From: Parasponia andersonii
Taxonomy: Eukaryota; Streptophyta; Magnoliopsida; Rosales; Cannabaceae
NCBI GenBank assembly: GCA_002914805.1
Contig: JXTB01000198.1
Location: 271,323-335,322, forward strand
Direction: 5' to 3'
DNA length: 64,000 bases
Part shown: positions 26,179-36,509 of the stretch, piece by piece
How positions within the stretch are numbered: position 1 is the first letter of the stretch
Layout: each line of letters begins with the position of its first letter
Notes under the pieces: generated by a model
The model's database searches: none
The model's input: only the letters and a program-made list of their open reading frames with translations
What the model was told of the DNA's origin: nothing
Translations under genes and position numbers: made by a program

Positions 26179-26193
26179 ATTGGCCCCCAGCTC
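26179..26193 (-). other. Polypurine tract of the Tat element
   Basis: The minus strand reads 'agctgggggccaat' directly against the LTR start, the G-rich purine tract used as second-strand primer. Confidence 0.6.
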
Positions 26194-27277
26194 CATTAGT
26201 TCTTTAGGACAAAATGGGCTTTTTTCTTTGATAAGTGCGAGCTTAAGAATGCGACATTATGAGATCATCTTGAAACCCTTGAAGAGTCGCCAATTCTTAA
26301 ATCCTATCTTTCCAGAACCACGTGTACTTTTTCCTGACCGACGCAACCACGTGTCACATTTTCTCAGGAGATTAGCAAAGCTCGAGAAGACTTCTCCATT
26401 TTTCGAGTATATCGCAATGACGTCAGCTATTGTTTCAAATCGAGACGTTTCAAACCAAGACTCTTCATATTTCGAAAAATATTCATTTAATTTTGAAAAT
26501 TAAAACCGCATGAATTTCGGCCATTAGATATGAAAATTAAATGCCTTGATCTACGGCTGTGATTTGATGATGCTTGAAATATATATCAAGAATCCATTTG
26601 TCCTCTTCTTCTTTCATTTCTTTTGAAATCCAAAACGTCCATAAGATAGAAATCTTCTTGGAGCCCCTATTCGCTTTTCAGCTCACCCAAACTCACCATC
26701 TTCTCCGGTAAAGTCATCACCAAAATCTCTTAGGCAACATCTCGGTTTTTCAGTCTCCAAAAAAGGCATGCATTTTCTTTCTCTTTTTTATTTAAAGAAT
26801 CATTGTTCTTCGATTTTTATAGGACCAGAGAACTCTTATCTTATTTGGAATGAACTATGAATCACACAGAGCTTCTTTTTAGAAATAGAAATATGAACCG
26901 TAGAGTATGAATAATCTCAACATAAACCTATCCCCATATTCAGATGAACTGAAAATGAGCATATCTCAGAATTTCTCCATGAATTTAACGAATAAATTAC
27001 TTTTAGATATATGATAGACGAACCCATAGGAGAAATCTAAGATCTAGAATCTTGACATTCGAAAACCAAAACTAGTCATAGAATTAATACACTAAGTGAC
27101 GAATTATGGAAGAGTTGCTCGAATAATTTTAGACGAATCCATAGATTGATTAGAAAAAATTCGATTAACAGCTTGTTGTCGGTGCAATCCTAAGATTTGT
27201 GACCCCAAATTGCTTGCATATAGTGAGTATACCTGATGCTCGCATAGGACTAAATACATCCCATGTTTCTCTTTCAG
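26194..27277 (+). other. Leader of the antisense reading frame
   Basis: About 1.1 kb between the LTR and the first ATG of the antisense frame. Immediately before that ATG lies 'tttctctttcag', a good 3' splice site, so part of this stretch may be a 5' UTR intron. The open frame at 26180-26503 has no recognisable motif. A promoter cannot be placed with confidence. Confidence 0.35.
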
Positions 27278-29435
27278 ATGTCTAGTAGCGAGAAACTTAG
27301 GGAAGAGAATGAGTTCTAAGGGGAATCGTCATTCTCCAATGCAAGCACTAGCTCTATAGATCTCGAGGACTATCTTGAGCCACAACCTGAAGTAGAAATA
27401 ACCGGGACCAAGCAAAGTAGTCCTTGCATAGGCGACCTCCCTCAAAACCAATGGCCTCAGCACATTAGGGATGCCTCTGCATTCGCAAGGGGCTATAACT
27501 ACATAGAAGGAGACTGGTTATGTACCGATATAAAGATGAGCTGTACAACAAACAAGCTCGAAAAGATCATATGTAATTACAAAATTGATGTCCCCTTTCG
27601 CCTACCCACAATGTTCAATCGACCACACACACCTCCTCGTGGAACCACCTCATTCTTAGACACAGTTCTTAGATGTGGTGTCCACCTCCCACTTCATCCA
27701 TATATCAAATCGATCATCAATTATTATGGAGTTTTTCCCTTTCAACTAACCCCAAATATATATAGATACATGGTAGGTTTGTACATATTATACCATAAAT
27801 TAGGTCTAGAATCCCCCACACCTGAAGAGTTCGCTTGGTTCTACCAAGTGAAGTCGAACCAATCAGATTTTCACTTTTTCTATGTGAGCAAATGGTCGAA
27901 TCAAGCAATAAAAATCATCCATAGAGTTCGCAATAACATAGGAAAATGGAAAAATCCATTTTTTCACTTTGACTACGTGGATAATGACTTCTTTTAAAAC
28001 CCTGGTAGGTAGCTTTCAGCTTATAGCTTACTCTATATAAATATATCAATCTGATCGCATTCGTATGTCGTCGCAGATAACAAAGAGTGTCCAGGACTCT
28101 CCAAAGAGCAGCTCGTAAGAGTGTACAAAAGAAACGACCTTCCTATTGAAGAATTTGATTGGAAGAAGCTTGGGAAAACTAAAAACCTAGTCGCTTGCGA
28201 ACTATTCCCAAAGGGAGCCGTTCTTCCATACCCTGCCAACCGTCTAACTAAACCCTCGAGCTCAAAGAAGAAGTAGAGAAAAAAAAAGAAGTAGGTGCCT
28301 CATCTTCTAATTTAGGAAAGAAAATCACCTGCCTATCCTACTGTCCCAAAACCACCTTTTCCAAAAGCTCTATCACCACAAATTTCTCAGCTGCAAGAAG
28401 GAAATTTTTCTATTGTTCTTTTTCTTTATCGCATTACATACCTCGCAAGCTAACTAATAATATTTATACAGAAATGACAATCGGCAGCGGACTGCGAGCA
28501 CCCCTTCAACACTAGGGTCAATGGCAAAGTCTAAGACACCAGACAACACACCTTCCCCCTCAACGAAAGGAAAAGAGAAGGTTGACACCTCAAAGAAGCG
28601 AAAATTTGCCTTTAAGGATGTCCTTATAAGCTCGCCTCCTCCTCAGCCTACTAAAATTATGAGTCAGCCTGAGCGATCCAAGGAAATAGCCACTTCTTCT
28701 AAGGGACCGAACCAGGCCAACAAGGACTAGGAGTTTCTCGCACTTCTTCGCCAACTGCCAGAAAAAGCTGGCTTGAGAGCGGCCTTCATCGACCGTTTCG
28801 CTTATGAGAATGGGTGGGAGGGGATGAAGTGACGACCAGCCAAGGTCGCTTTCAGAGTTGCAATAAGGATGTTGACAAATGTAAGCATCTTCTATCTTCA
28901 CTCTTCGGTGTACTTTTCTTGTACTGATGTGTGTTATATTTTCAGACTGCTGAAACTACTATTTTGATCTATGACTCGGTCCTTGAATGCATGGAGAAGG
29001 GCGAAAAGGTCGAAGAAATGGCTCAGGCATTGGAGGACTTGAAGAAGACTCACGAGGAAGAGAAAAATTCCTTTGAGTCAGAGAAGTAGCAGCTGTGCGA
29101 GGATCTGGCCAAGGAAAAGCTCGAAAAGGAGAAGCTTGAGGAAAAAAATCAAAGAACTTGAGAAAACTATCTCCGAGCATCCGGTTGCTCTGAAAGAGAC
29201 AACAGAAGAGGCAGCTCACAAAGTTGTAGAAGAGTTCAGGGCCACCAAAGGCAAGGAGCTCGAAGAAAAGGCCAGTAACATCGCTTCGTCAACCATAATA
29301 TACAACATTTTTTGCGAGCATCCAAATTTTGACTTTGCTATCCTCGGTGAAGATGTGGTCGAGCTTGTCCAGAGCTGGAAGAAAACTGAAGCTACAAAAA
29401 AAGCTACAAACAGTGGAGCGTGCTCATCTGCATAG
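27278..29435 (+). pseudogene. Antisense extra ORF of the Tat element, Transposase_28-like
   Basis: Runs opposite to gag-pol, between integrase and the 3' LTR. The ATG at 27278 follows a splice-acceptor-like 'ctctttcag'. In one frame to 28004 it gives an acidic N-terminus and then a segment ('DVPFRLPTMF', 'GVHLPLHPYIKSIINYYGVF', 'QLTPNIYRYMVGL') that I recognise as the plant 'putative gypsy type transposon' domain (PF04195, Transposase_28). An intron at 28005-28076 (gt...cag) restores the frame into 28077-28273. A further exon runs 28472-28880, intron 28881-28945, then a Glu/Lys-rich coiled-coil stretch and a conserved-looking tail ('HPNFDFAILGEDVVELV') ending at 29435. Damage: stops at codon 14, at 27995, 28728 and 28830, one near 29087, and a frameshift in an A-run near 29141. 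The exon joint between 28274 and 28472 is uncertain. Molecular role unknown. Confidence 0.7.
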
Positions 29436-30217
29436 TAGATTTGATAATTTTATAAAGTTAAAGACAAATATGGGCTGGTCCTGTTTGCTTTGTAATATTT
29501 TGCTTGCATAACGGTGTGAGCTTTAATTTATGAATTTTTTTTGGGTCAAATGTTTATTCCTGCAAGACAATTAAACACATTGCATTGTAATATAAAGATG
29601 CATAATTTAACCAAGTAGTCAATCACTAGGTGACTGATCGGTATAATATTACGATTCGAATCCAACTAACTTAAAACGGGTTTTAAGTGTTAGGATAGGT
29701 TAGGTCGCTTAAGAAAACAACAAGTATGAGTAATGCGAACTTAATACTATTTTTCAGAAGTTCCACGGCAAAATAGAATATAGTAATATATCACATCGAA
29801 CAATGAACGTTTTGCTTAGTTACTTTGTTGTTCGAGGAGGGAAATTACATAATATGACATGCTATGGCATGAAGCGGGGAGAAAATCCTAAGATTTTGAG
29901 AAATTTTAGAAATTCGATGATCTAAAATTCCAACCCCTCTAAATGAATGTTTGCATAGTCCCTTAGGAACCAAGTAGAAGATAACATTCTGATCCCATTA
30001 TCCCTCGAGTTTCATGGTATTCGAAGACTACCATAAAACTATAAAAGATGAACCAAATATAAAGGAATAACTTGATAATAAAATCGAAGTAATAATCGAA
30101 GAAATGACATCTTTATTGATGAATGATGACGAATGACAAGATGCCCCTAGGTCGTTGAAAATATATGAAGATATACATGAAGATTTACTGATAATAACGA
30201 CGAAGTTGTTATGCATT
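29436..30217. other. Non-coding part between antisense ORF and integrase
   Basis: The two opposed genes of the Tat element (antisense frame on +, pol on -) converge here. About 780 bases with no coding signal; presumably it holds the 3' ends of both transcripts. The short open frames are low in complexity. Confidence 0.4.
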
Positions 30218-30684
30218 CTAAGCATGCTCGTTCTTTTGTCTGCCAATGCGAGCTAGCTTGTATGTCTCAGGTCGAATGACGGCGTTAATAACATATGGTC
30301 CTTCCCAAGAAGGTCCAAATACACCAGCACCGTGTTCTTTATTATTAGGTTGAACTTGTCGAAAAATAGGATCACCAACTTCAAATTCCCTATTTTTGAC
30401 TTTAGAATTATAATATCGAGCAGTGCGCTGTTGATATGATGCGATCCATAGTTGAGACTGCTTGTGCCTTTCTTCCAAAAGATCTAGCTTAATCCTCATC
30501 AGTGCATTATTCTGATCTTGCTCATAACCATGTCGTCGTAGAGAGCTCACACCAATTTCTAGTGGCACTATTGCTTTGTATCCATAAGCTAACAAGAATG
30601 GACTATCTCCAATAGTGGTTTGTTGAGTGGTGCGATAAGCCCATAATACTTCAGGAAGCACTTTTGGCTAAGCTCCTTTGTGCT
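30218..30684 (-). pseudogene. pol: Tat integrase, C-terminal part
   Basis: Open from 30661 to 30218 on the minus strand: 'LPEVLWAYRTTQQTT', 'PFLLAYGYKAIVPLEIG', and a C-terminal GPY-type segment 'FGPSWEGPYVI', ending 'LARIGR...'. It continues in frame, through a Trp-to-stop change just upstream, to the catalytic part at 32966 once the inserted LTR (30690-32960) is left out. It is the distal half of one integrase, not an independent gene. Confidence 0.85.
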
Positions 30685-30689
30685 ATTCC

Positions 30690-32960
30690 TGTGATATCTT
30701 GAATTCTAAAACGACACCTAGTTCCTCATATAATTAAAGAGCCAATAATAACATGATTGCATCATATTTTTTTTATATATATTAATGTCAATTATATATA
30801 CATATAATTTTAAATAATCATTATACCTATTATTTCTATAACTATTACTCCTTTAGTAATTTTACGGTGAAATACGTTGGACATTCTCATTGAGACAAGG
30901 TTGACATGTATTAAGTCGATTATTCCAAACTTAACTACTTGATAAATTATTTGATTAGAAAATATGTGATTAAATGAGCTGTTTATAGTAATTCTATAAG
31001 AACTAGAAAATTTTTATATTTTATTAAGTGTTTTGTTTTAGTCCTATTATTGATCGTGTACACTCGAGAATCCTCTACTGCATGATTATTTTTTTCAGTT
31101 CTATTTGTATCCTTATTTATACGTGTAGTCATTTTTTTATTTATTTTAATACAATTAAAAATTATAAGTGGATATATATACTTTTTATAAACTAAATTTG
31201 TTATGTCGGTTTAGTCCATGAATAGTATAAATTATTTACTAGATTCTATTCTTACCACCGCTAGCCTTCTTTTTTCTTCTTCTCCATTCCTTTATCTTCT
31301 AGTTTATCATATACAATCATAAATATAACCAGCCTCTACCAAATTATTTTCGTGCGAAAAGGCATAGTCAAATTATGGTCTTTGGTTTCAATCATTACTA
31401 CGGTAATCTTTCTTTATTAGTATTACTTTCGAATATATTTTTGTCTTTCATGAATTGTATATATCCAACTCTTGGTTTCCGATTATAAGAGTATATATGT
31501 ATGTACTATGATTATTAGTGTCAAGTTATATGTGTGTATGGAAACTCCATTTTGCTATTAATTATTCGAGATGGTTTAAGCAATCTAAATTTAGTGAACT
31601 AAGCACTAGTGATTTTAATAGATGGTTTTACTTATAAAAAAAAATGATTCTTAGCACTGAACTCAAGTTAGTGTCGTTTTTTTATATGATTTGTTCTCTT
31701 TGCCACATATATATATATATAGTGTGAAGACAAAATTAAACAAATCAAATTCTTGAACTTGCTTTCATATCATTTGCGTGGGATATTATGAGGTATATTC
31801 AAAGAAATTATCATTCTCTTATTATAGATATACTTGTTGGTGGTATTTACTTGAATTAAGTTATGTTGTACGAATACTAAGCAGAAAGAAAAAACATAAA
31901 TTTTTGATTTGATCATTACTAGTTTATATTTATTTTTTACTGAATTTAAAATTTTCTACTTGGTGCTTAGCTTTAGAAGTTTACGCATAAACTTTTCGTG
32001 TCTTACATCGATGATTAGTTAATGAGTTTTATTTTAAATTTAAAACTATTTCTAACTATTTTCAAGGATTCTGTTTTTGTGTATATTAATAAGTTGAGAG
32101 CAAATTACATTTTGTGTCATTAGATNNNNNNNNNNNNNNNNNNNNNNNNNNNNNNNNNNNNNNNNNNNNNNNNNNNNNNNNNNNNNNNNNNNNNNNNNNN
32201 NNNNNNNNNNNNNNNNNNNNNNNNNNNNNNNNNNNNNNNNNNNNNNNNNNNNNNNNNNNNNNNNNNNNNNNNNNNNNNNNNNNNNNNNNNNNNNNNNNNN
32301 NNNNNNNNNNNNNNNNNNNNNNNNNNNNNNNNNNNNNNNNNNNNNNNNNNNNNNNNNNNNNNNNNNNNNNNNNNNNNNNNNNNNNNNNNNNNNNNNNNNN
32401 NNNNNNNNNNNNNNNNNNNNNNNNNNNNNNNNNNNNNNNNNNNNNNNNNNNNNNNNNNNNNNNNNNNNNNNNNNNNNNNNNNNNNNNNNNNNNNNNNNNN
32501 NNNNNNNNNNNNNNNNNNNNNNNNNNNNNNNNNNNNNNNNNNNNNNNNNNNNNNNNNNNNNNNNNNNNNNNNNNNNNNNNNNNNNNNNNNNNNNNNNNNN
32601 NNNNNNNNNNNNNNNNNNNNNNNNNNNNNNNNNNNNNNNNNNNNNNNNNNNNNNNNNNNNNNNNNNNNNNNNNNNNNNNNNNNNNNNNNNNNNNNNNNNN
32701 NNNNNNNNNNNNNNNNNNNNNNNNNNNNNATTATTTTGTATGTGTTTATTATGTATATTTTATGAGAGGCCCACGTAGCGAGGGTGTATATATGTATATA
32801 TTGGAGTATGTATAATTATGAGTGGAATTTTGTTATTTTCTTCTAAAATTTTTTAATTTTCCACTATTTTATCAGTTCTAAGTCGAGTAACGTCTCCTGA
32901 TTTCACTAAATATTTATACAAATACCCTTACGTACGTGTGTGGAATTAGGGGATGTTACA
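30690..32960 (-). repeat. Solo LTR inserted in the Tat integrase
   Basis: Starts 'tgtgatatcttg' and ends 'ggggatgttaca' on the + strand, bounded by TG...CA and by 'attcc' (30685-30689) and 'tttcc' (32961-32965), a 5-base target duplication with one mismatch. Both ends match the LTR at 12510-15115 in reverse. The minus orientation (starting TGTAACATCCCC) is chosen from its likeness to other plant gypsy LTR starts. 604 bases are unknown (N), so a short internal remnant cannot be excluded, but at 2.27 kb there is no room for a full element. Confidence 0.75.
32126..32729. other. Assembly gap (N)
   Basis: 604 Ns inside the inserted LTR; the open frame spanning it is an artefact. Confidence 0.99.
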
Positions 32961-32965
32961 TTTCC

Positions 32966-33522
32966 AGCTTTGTCTTTAGGTTCTGTTTAAGTATCTTGTT
33001 TATAGCTTCGACCTGTCCATTGGATTGTGAATGAACAACAGTGGAGAAGCTCTACTTGATGCCTAAGTTGTCGCAGAAGTTACAAAATTCATCGCAGTCA
33101 AATTATTTCCCTTTATCAGAAATTATAGTATGTGGTATACTATAATGGCATATTATAGATTTGTAAACAAAATCTATCATTTTCTTTGCAGAAATAGTAC
33201 TCAAGGCTTCAGCTTCTGTCTACTTAGTGAAATAATCAATTGCGACCACTACATACTTCAATCCACTTCGCGCCAATAGAAGCATTCCGATAATATCAAT
33301 TCCCCATACTGCAAATGGCCATAGACTAGTCATTGGAGTTAGAGGAACATGTGGTATTCTAGGAATAGTTGCAAATCATTGACATTTGTCACACCTCCTG
33401 GCAAATTCCATTGTATCCTTATTCATAGTTGGCCAAAAATACCATTATCTGAGAATCTTGTTCACAAGTGCCTACCCCCCTAAATGATTTCTGCATACTC
33501 CTTCATGAATTTCCCTCATAAT
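32966..33522 (-). pseudogene. pol: Tat integrase, N-terminal and catalytic part
   Basis: Minus-strand reading shows the zinc-binding end ('CDKCQ' near 33400-33385), then the catalytic core with all three acidic residues in place: Asp in 'VWGIDIIG' (near 33300), Asp in 'TIISDKGK' (near 33130) and Glu in 'GQVEAINK' (near 33020). Stops replace expected Gln and Trp codons (after 'DKGK' and after 'NLGIK'). The reading is cut at 32966 by the inserted LTR and resumes at 30684. Confidence 0.8.
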
Positions 33523-34200
33523 TTAGTGTGCTTTTTCTTCATCAATACAAAATAATAATGACGAGCTAAAACTTCTTCGATAAAGCTTCTCACCATAGAT
33601 GATATAGTAAGCTGCCTTTATTCGAAGTCGCTTTGCATCATCTTTGTTTTCGAGAAGATTGCCATTTTGTAGATACTTTATTATAAGATCCATCCACGAT
33701 GGTTTTTTGTCAACAAGCATGGTCACTTGGGGCTCTACTTCGATACTTGGTTTCGAAAGAAATTCGACAAGAACCACCTTTAATAATTCTGCGTCTTTCG
33801 TTGAGGCAAGCTTAGCTAGAGCATCTGCACAAGTATTCTTAATGCGAGGAAAAAGTTGAATATTATAAGCAGTAAATGTCAAGAACAGTCATTGTACCTC
33901 CTGTAAATAAGTCATCATTCTTCCTTCTTTTGCTTGATAATCGCCAATCACTTAACAAATGACTAACTGGGAATCACTGTAAACCTTAATCATCTCGACC
34001 TTCATTTCTTGTACGAGCTTTAGGCCAGCTATCAATGCTTCATATTCTGCCTCATTATTCGACGCTGGAAATTCAAAGCGAATTGCACAATGAATATTAA
34101 GCTCTTCAGGACTGATTAGCATTAAGCTCACACCAGCTCCATTCTCGTTTGACGATCCATCGACATAATGTTTCCACAATCTTGATAAATCTATAGTAGG
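33523..34200 (-). pseudogene. pol: Second (archaeal-type) RNase H of the Tat element
   Basis: The frame 34179-33952 begins 'MWKHYVDGSSNENGAG' with the catalytic Asp, then 'NNEAEYEALIAGLKLV' with the catalytic Glu and 'VYSDSQLV' with the third acid. After a stop it continues at 33882-33523, including 'ADALAKLAS'. This additional RNase H between the RT-RNase H and integrase is a hallmark of the Tat lineage. Key acidic residues remain, but at least one stop divides it. Confidence 0.8.
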
Positions 34201-34950
34201 TTTTTTGAAACTTCTGTTGGAAGATTGATATCATACGTGAACTCTGCAATAAAATCTGTGAGAGCTTGACCTTTAATCGCAGTACGAGGTCGAAAATTGA
34301 TGTTAAATTGACTCAACTCAATGGCCCACTTAAGTAGTCATCCTGAAGCCTCAGGTTTTTGCAGAACCTGTTTTAATGGAAAATTCGTGAAAACTTCGAT
34401 GAAGTGCGCATGAAAATAAGGTTGAAGCTTCCTGGATGTGACGATGAGTGCTAATGACAACTTCTCCATCTCTAGATATCTTGTTTTGGTATTAAGTAAT
34501 CTTTTACTTACGTAATATACAGGTTGCTATATATTGTTTTCTTCTCAAATTAACGCAGTACTTGTCGCATATTTGGAAATAGTGAGATACAAGTATAACT
34601 CTTCCCTCGTGTTTGGCTTCGACAAGAGTGGAGAAGAACCCAAGTTTTTTTTTTAATTCTTGAAATGCCTGCTCGCATTTTTCCGTCCACTCGAATTTCT
34701 TCGAACCCTTCAATACTTCGAAGAATGGTTGGCATTTATCAGTAGACCTAAATACAAATCGACTCAGTGCAGCCACTCTTCCTGCTAGGCTCTGCACATC
34801 TTTGGGTTTGCGAGGGGATTGCATGTCAATTAGTGCTTGTATCTTCTGAGGGTTAGCTTCGATGCCTCGCTAATTGACTATGAACCCCAGGAATTTTCCA
34901 GATCCTACTCCGAATGCGTACTTCTAGGGGTTCAACTTCATCTGATATTT
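34201..34950 (-). pseudogene. pol: RT connection and RNase H of the Tat element
   Basis: The frame 34824-34504 reads 'MQSPRKPKDVQSLAGRVAAL' and 'FEWTEKCEQAFQELKKKLG', the usual segment between RT thumb and RNase H. The RNase H that follows is readable only in pieces (frames shift near 34650 and 34550), ending with hydrophobic fragments near 34400-34250. Confidence 0.7.
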
Positions 34951-35520
34951 CTAAAGAATTTTGAACATCTCATCAAGGTGCTTGACGTGATCTTCAGCTT
35001 TCTTCGACTTTACCAATATGTCATCAATATATACCTCCATTGTCTTGCCAATTTGTTTTGTAAACATCATATTAATAAGATGCTGATAGGTCGCTCCTGC
35101 ATTGATGAGTCGAAAAGGCATCTTCTTGTAACAGTATAATCCTCGATCAGTGATGAATGAGGTATGCTCCTCATCTAGCTCGTACATGAGGATTTGATTG
35201 TATCCAGAATACACGTCCATAAAGCTTAAGAGTTTATGCCCCGACGTCGTATCTACAAGCTCGTTAATTCTTGGAAGGGAAAAACTATCGTTCGGGCATA
35301 CTTTGTTGAGGTCGGTGAAATCGATGCAAGTTCTCCACTTTCTGTTGGGTTTCTTTACCAAAACTGGGTTTGCAAGCCAGTTCGGGTAAAAAGATTCCCT
35401 GATGAATCCAATTTTGAGCAACTTCTCTACCTCCTCTTTCAATGTGATGCAATATTCTGGATTCATGGCTCTTCTATCATACAGGTATCTTTGTTGTATC
35501 TATGTTAAGGTGATGGCACA
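34951..35520 (-). pseudogene. pol: Tat reverse transcriptase
   Basis: The best-preserved frame of the element, 35466-34951. It has 'RTCIDFTDLNKVCPNDSFSL', 'FMDVYSGYNQI' (first catalytic Asp), 'TSFITDRGLYCYKKMPF', and 'VYIDDILVKSK' with the catalytic Asp-Asp. These wordings (LNKVCP, ITDRGLYCY, IDDILVKS) are typical of Tat/Retand RTs. Cut from its neighbours by stops near 35467 and 34950. The primer-grip region 'MPFRLINAGATYQHL' has Arg where most relatives have Gly. Confidence 0.85.
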
Positions 35521-36509
35521 TGATATTCAGATCAATCTCCACCATGTCCGAATGTCGCCATGCGAAGATATCCAAGTTTGATTTCAGAAAAAGCAACAAA
35601 TGAAGCTCGCATGGGTTCTTGAAGCTTCGCTCTGATTTTTAGAACCTTCGAAGACCTGTCAATTGAAAAATCTTCCAAGTCTTCAATAAGTTTATTCTTG
35701 ACCTCTCCATCGATTTCTCGAGGGTTGAGGTCTTCAATTGACGCTGCACTTGATGTTTCGCCTTGTAGCTGGACCATCATTGTGCGAGGTGTCACATCTT
35801 TTTCTACGAGCTTTAAAGAATTATTATAACAAGTCCGCGCATTATATTGGTTTCCTCGCACTTCGCCTACTCCATGTTAAGTCGGGAACTTCATAGCGAG
35901 GTGCTAAATGGAAGTGACTATTTGAAGTTCCTTTAGTATTGGTCTTCCTAGTATAGCATTGAATGCAGAGGGGCAATCTACAACCAAGAATTGAGTCATT
36001 ACCATTGAAACCCTAGGATAAGTTCCAATGTTGACCATTAACTCAATCATACCCCTAGGCATTATGTTGTTACCAATAAATCTATAAAGCGGAGTGACAG
36101 TGGACTTTAGGTCGCTTTTACTCAACCCCATCTTCTTGAAGGCGTCGTGGTACAGGATGTCGACAGCTCTTCTATTATCGACTAATACTCGCCATAACTG
36201 CGTACTTCCATAGTTGATATTTATGACCAATGCATCATTATGCAAGTAATGGACCTCCTTCCCATCTTGCTCTGTGAAGGTAATATCCATATCCGCTACC
36301 CGTTGAAGCTTTTGTGGTCGCTGCTCAAGGTGTATGACATTGGTCAACGGCTGTTGTCGAGATTCTCGTGCATACCTATCTTGCACCCTCTTCGAATCTC
36401 TACCAACATGATGTCCTCCAAAAATAGTTCGCACTTCGCGTTGAATTTCTAGAGATTGTTGTTGGTTTTTTTCTCTTCTTTCATTGTGCTGCCTGGTGTA
36501 CTGCCGCAA
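35521..36509 (-). pseudogene. pol: Tat protease and linker
   Basis: The frame 36509-35904 has the retropepsin-like fold: 'LVDNRRAVDILYHDAFKKMG', where relatives have D-T/N-G-S-S/A, so the conserved Gly of the active-site triad is Arg and the protease would be inactive. Further on 'GMIELMVNIGTYPR' and 'FNAILGRPILKEL' (the ILGRP strand) are recognisable. The linker toward RT is open at 35861-35532 and then stops. Confidence 0.75.

Noticed and set aside
26180-26503. 107-codon + strand frame before the antisense gene
   Set aside because: No motif; lies in the leader next to the polypurine tract and has no link by splicing that I could support.
32114-32815. 233-codon frame
   Set aside because: Almost wholly Ns of an assembly gap.
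30690-32960. Full-length retrotransposon inside the integrase
   Set aside because: 2.27 kb with both ends matching an LTR-only copy at 12510-15115; no room for coding regions plus two LTRs.
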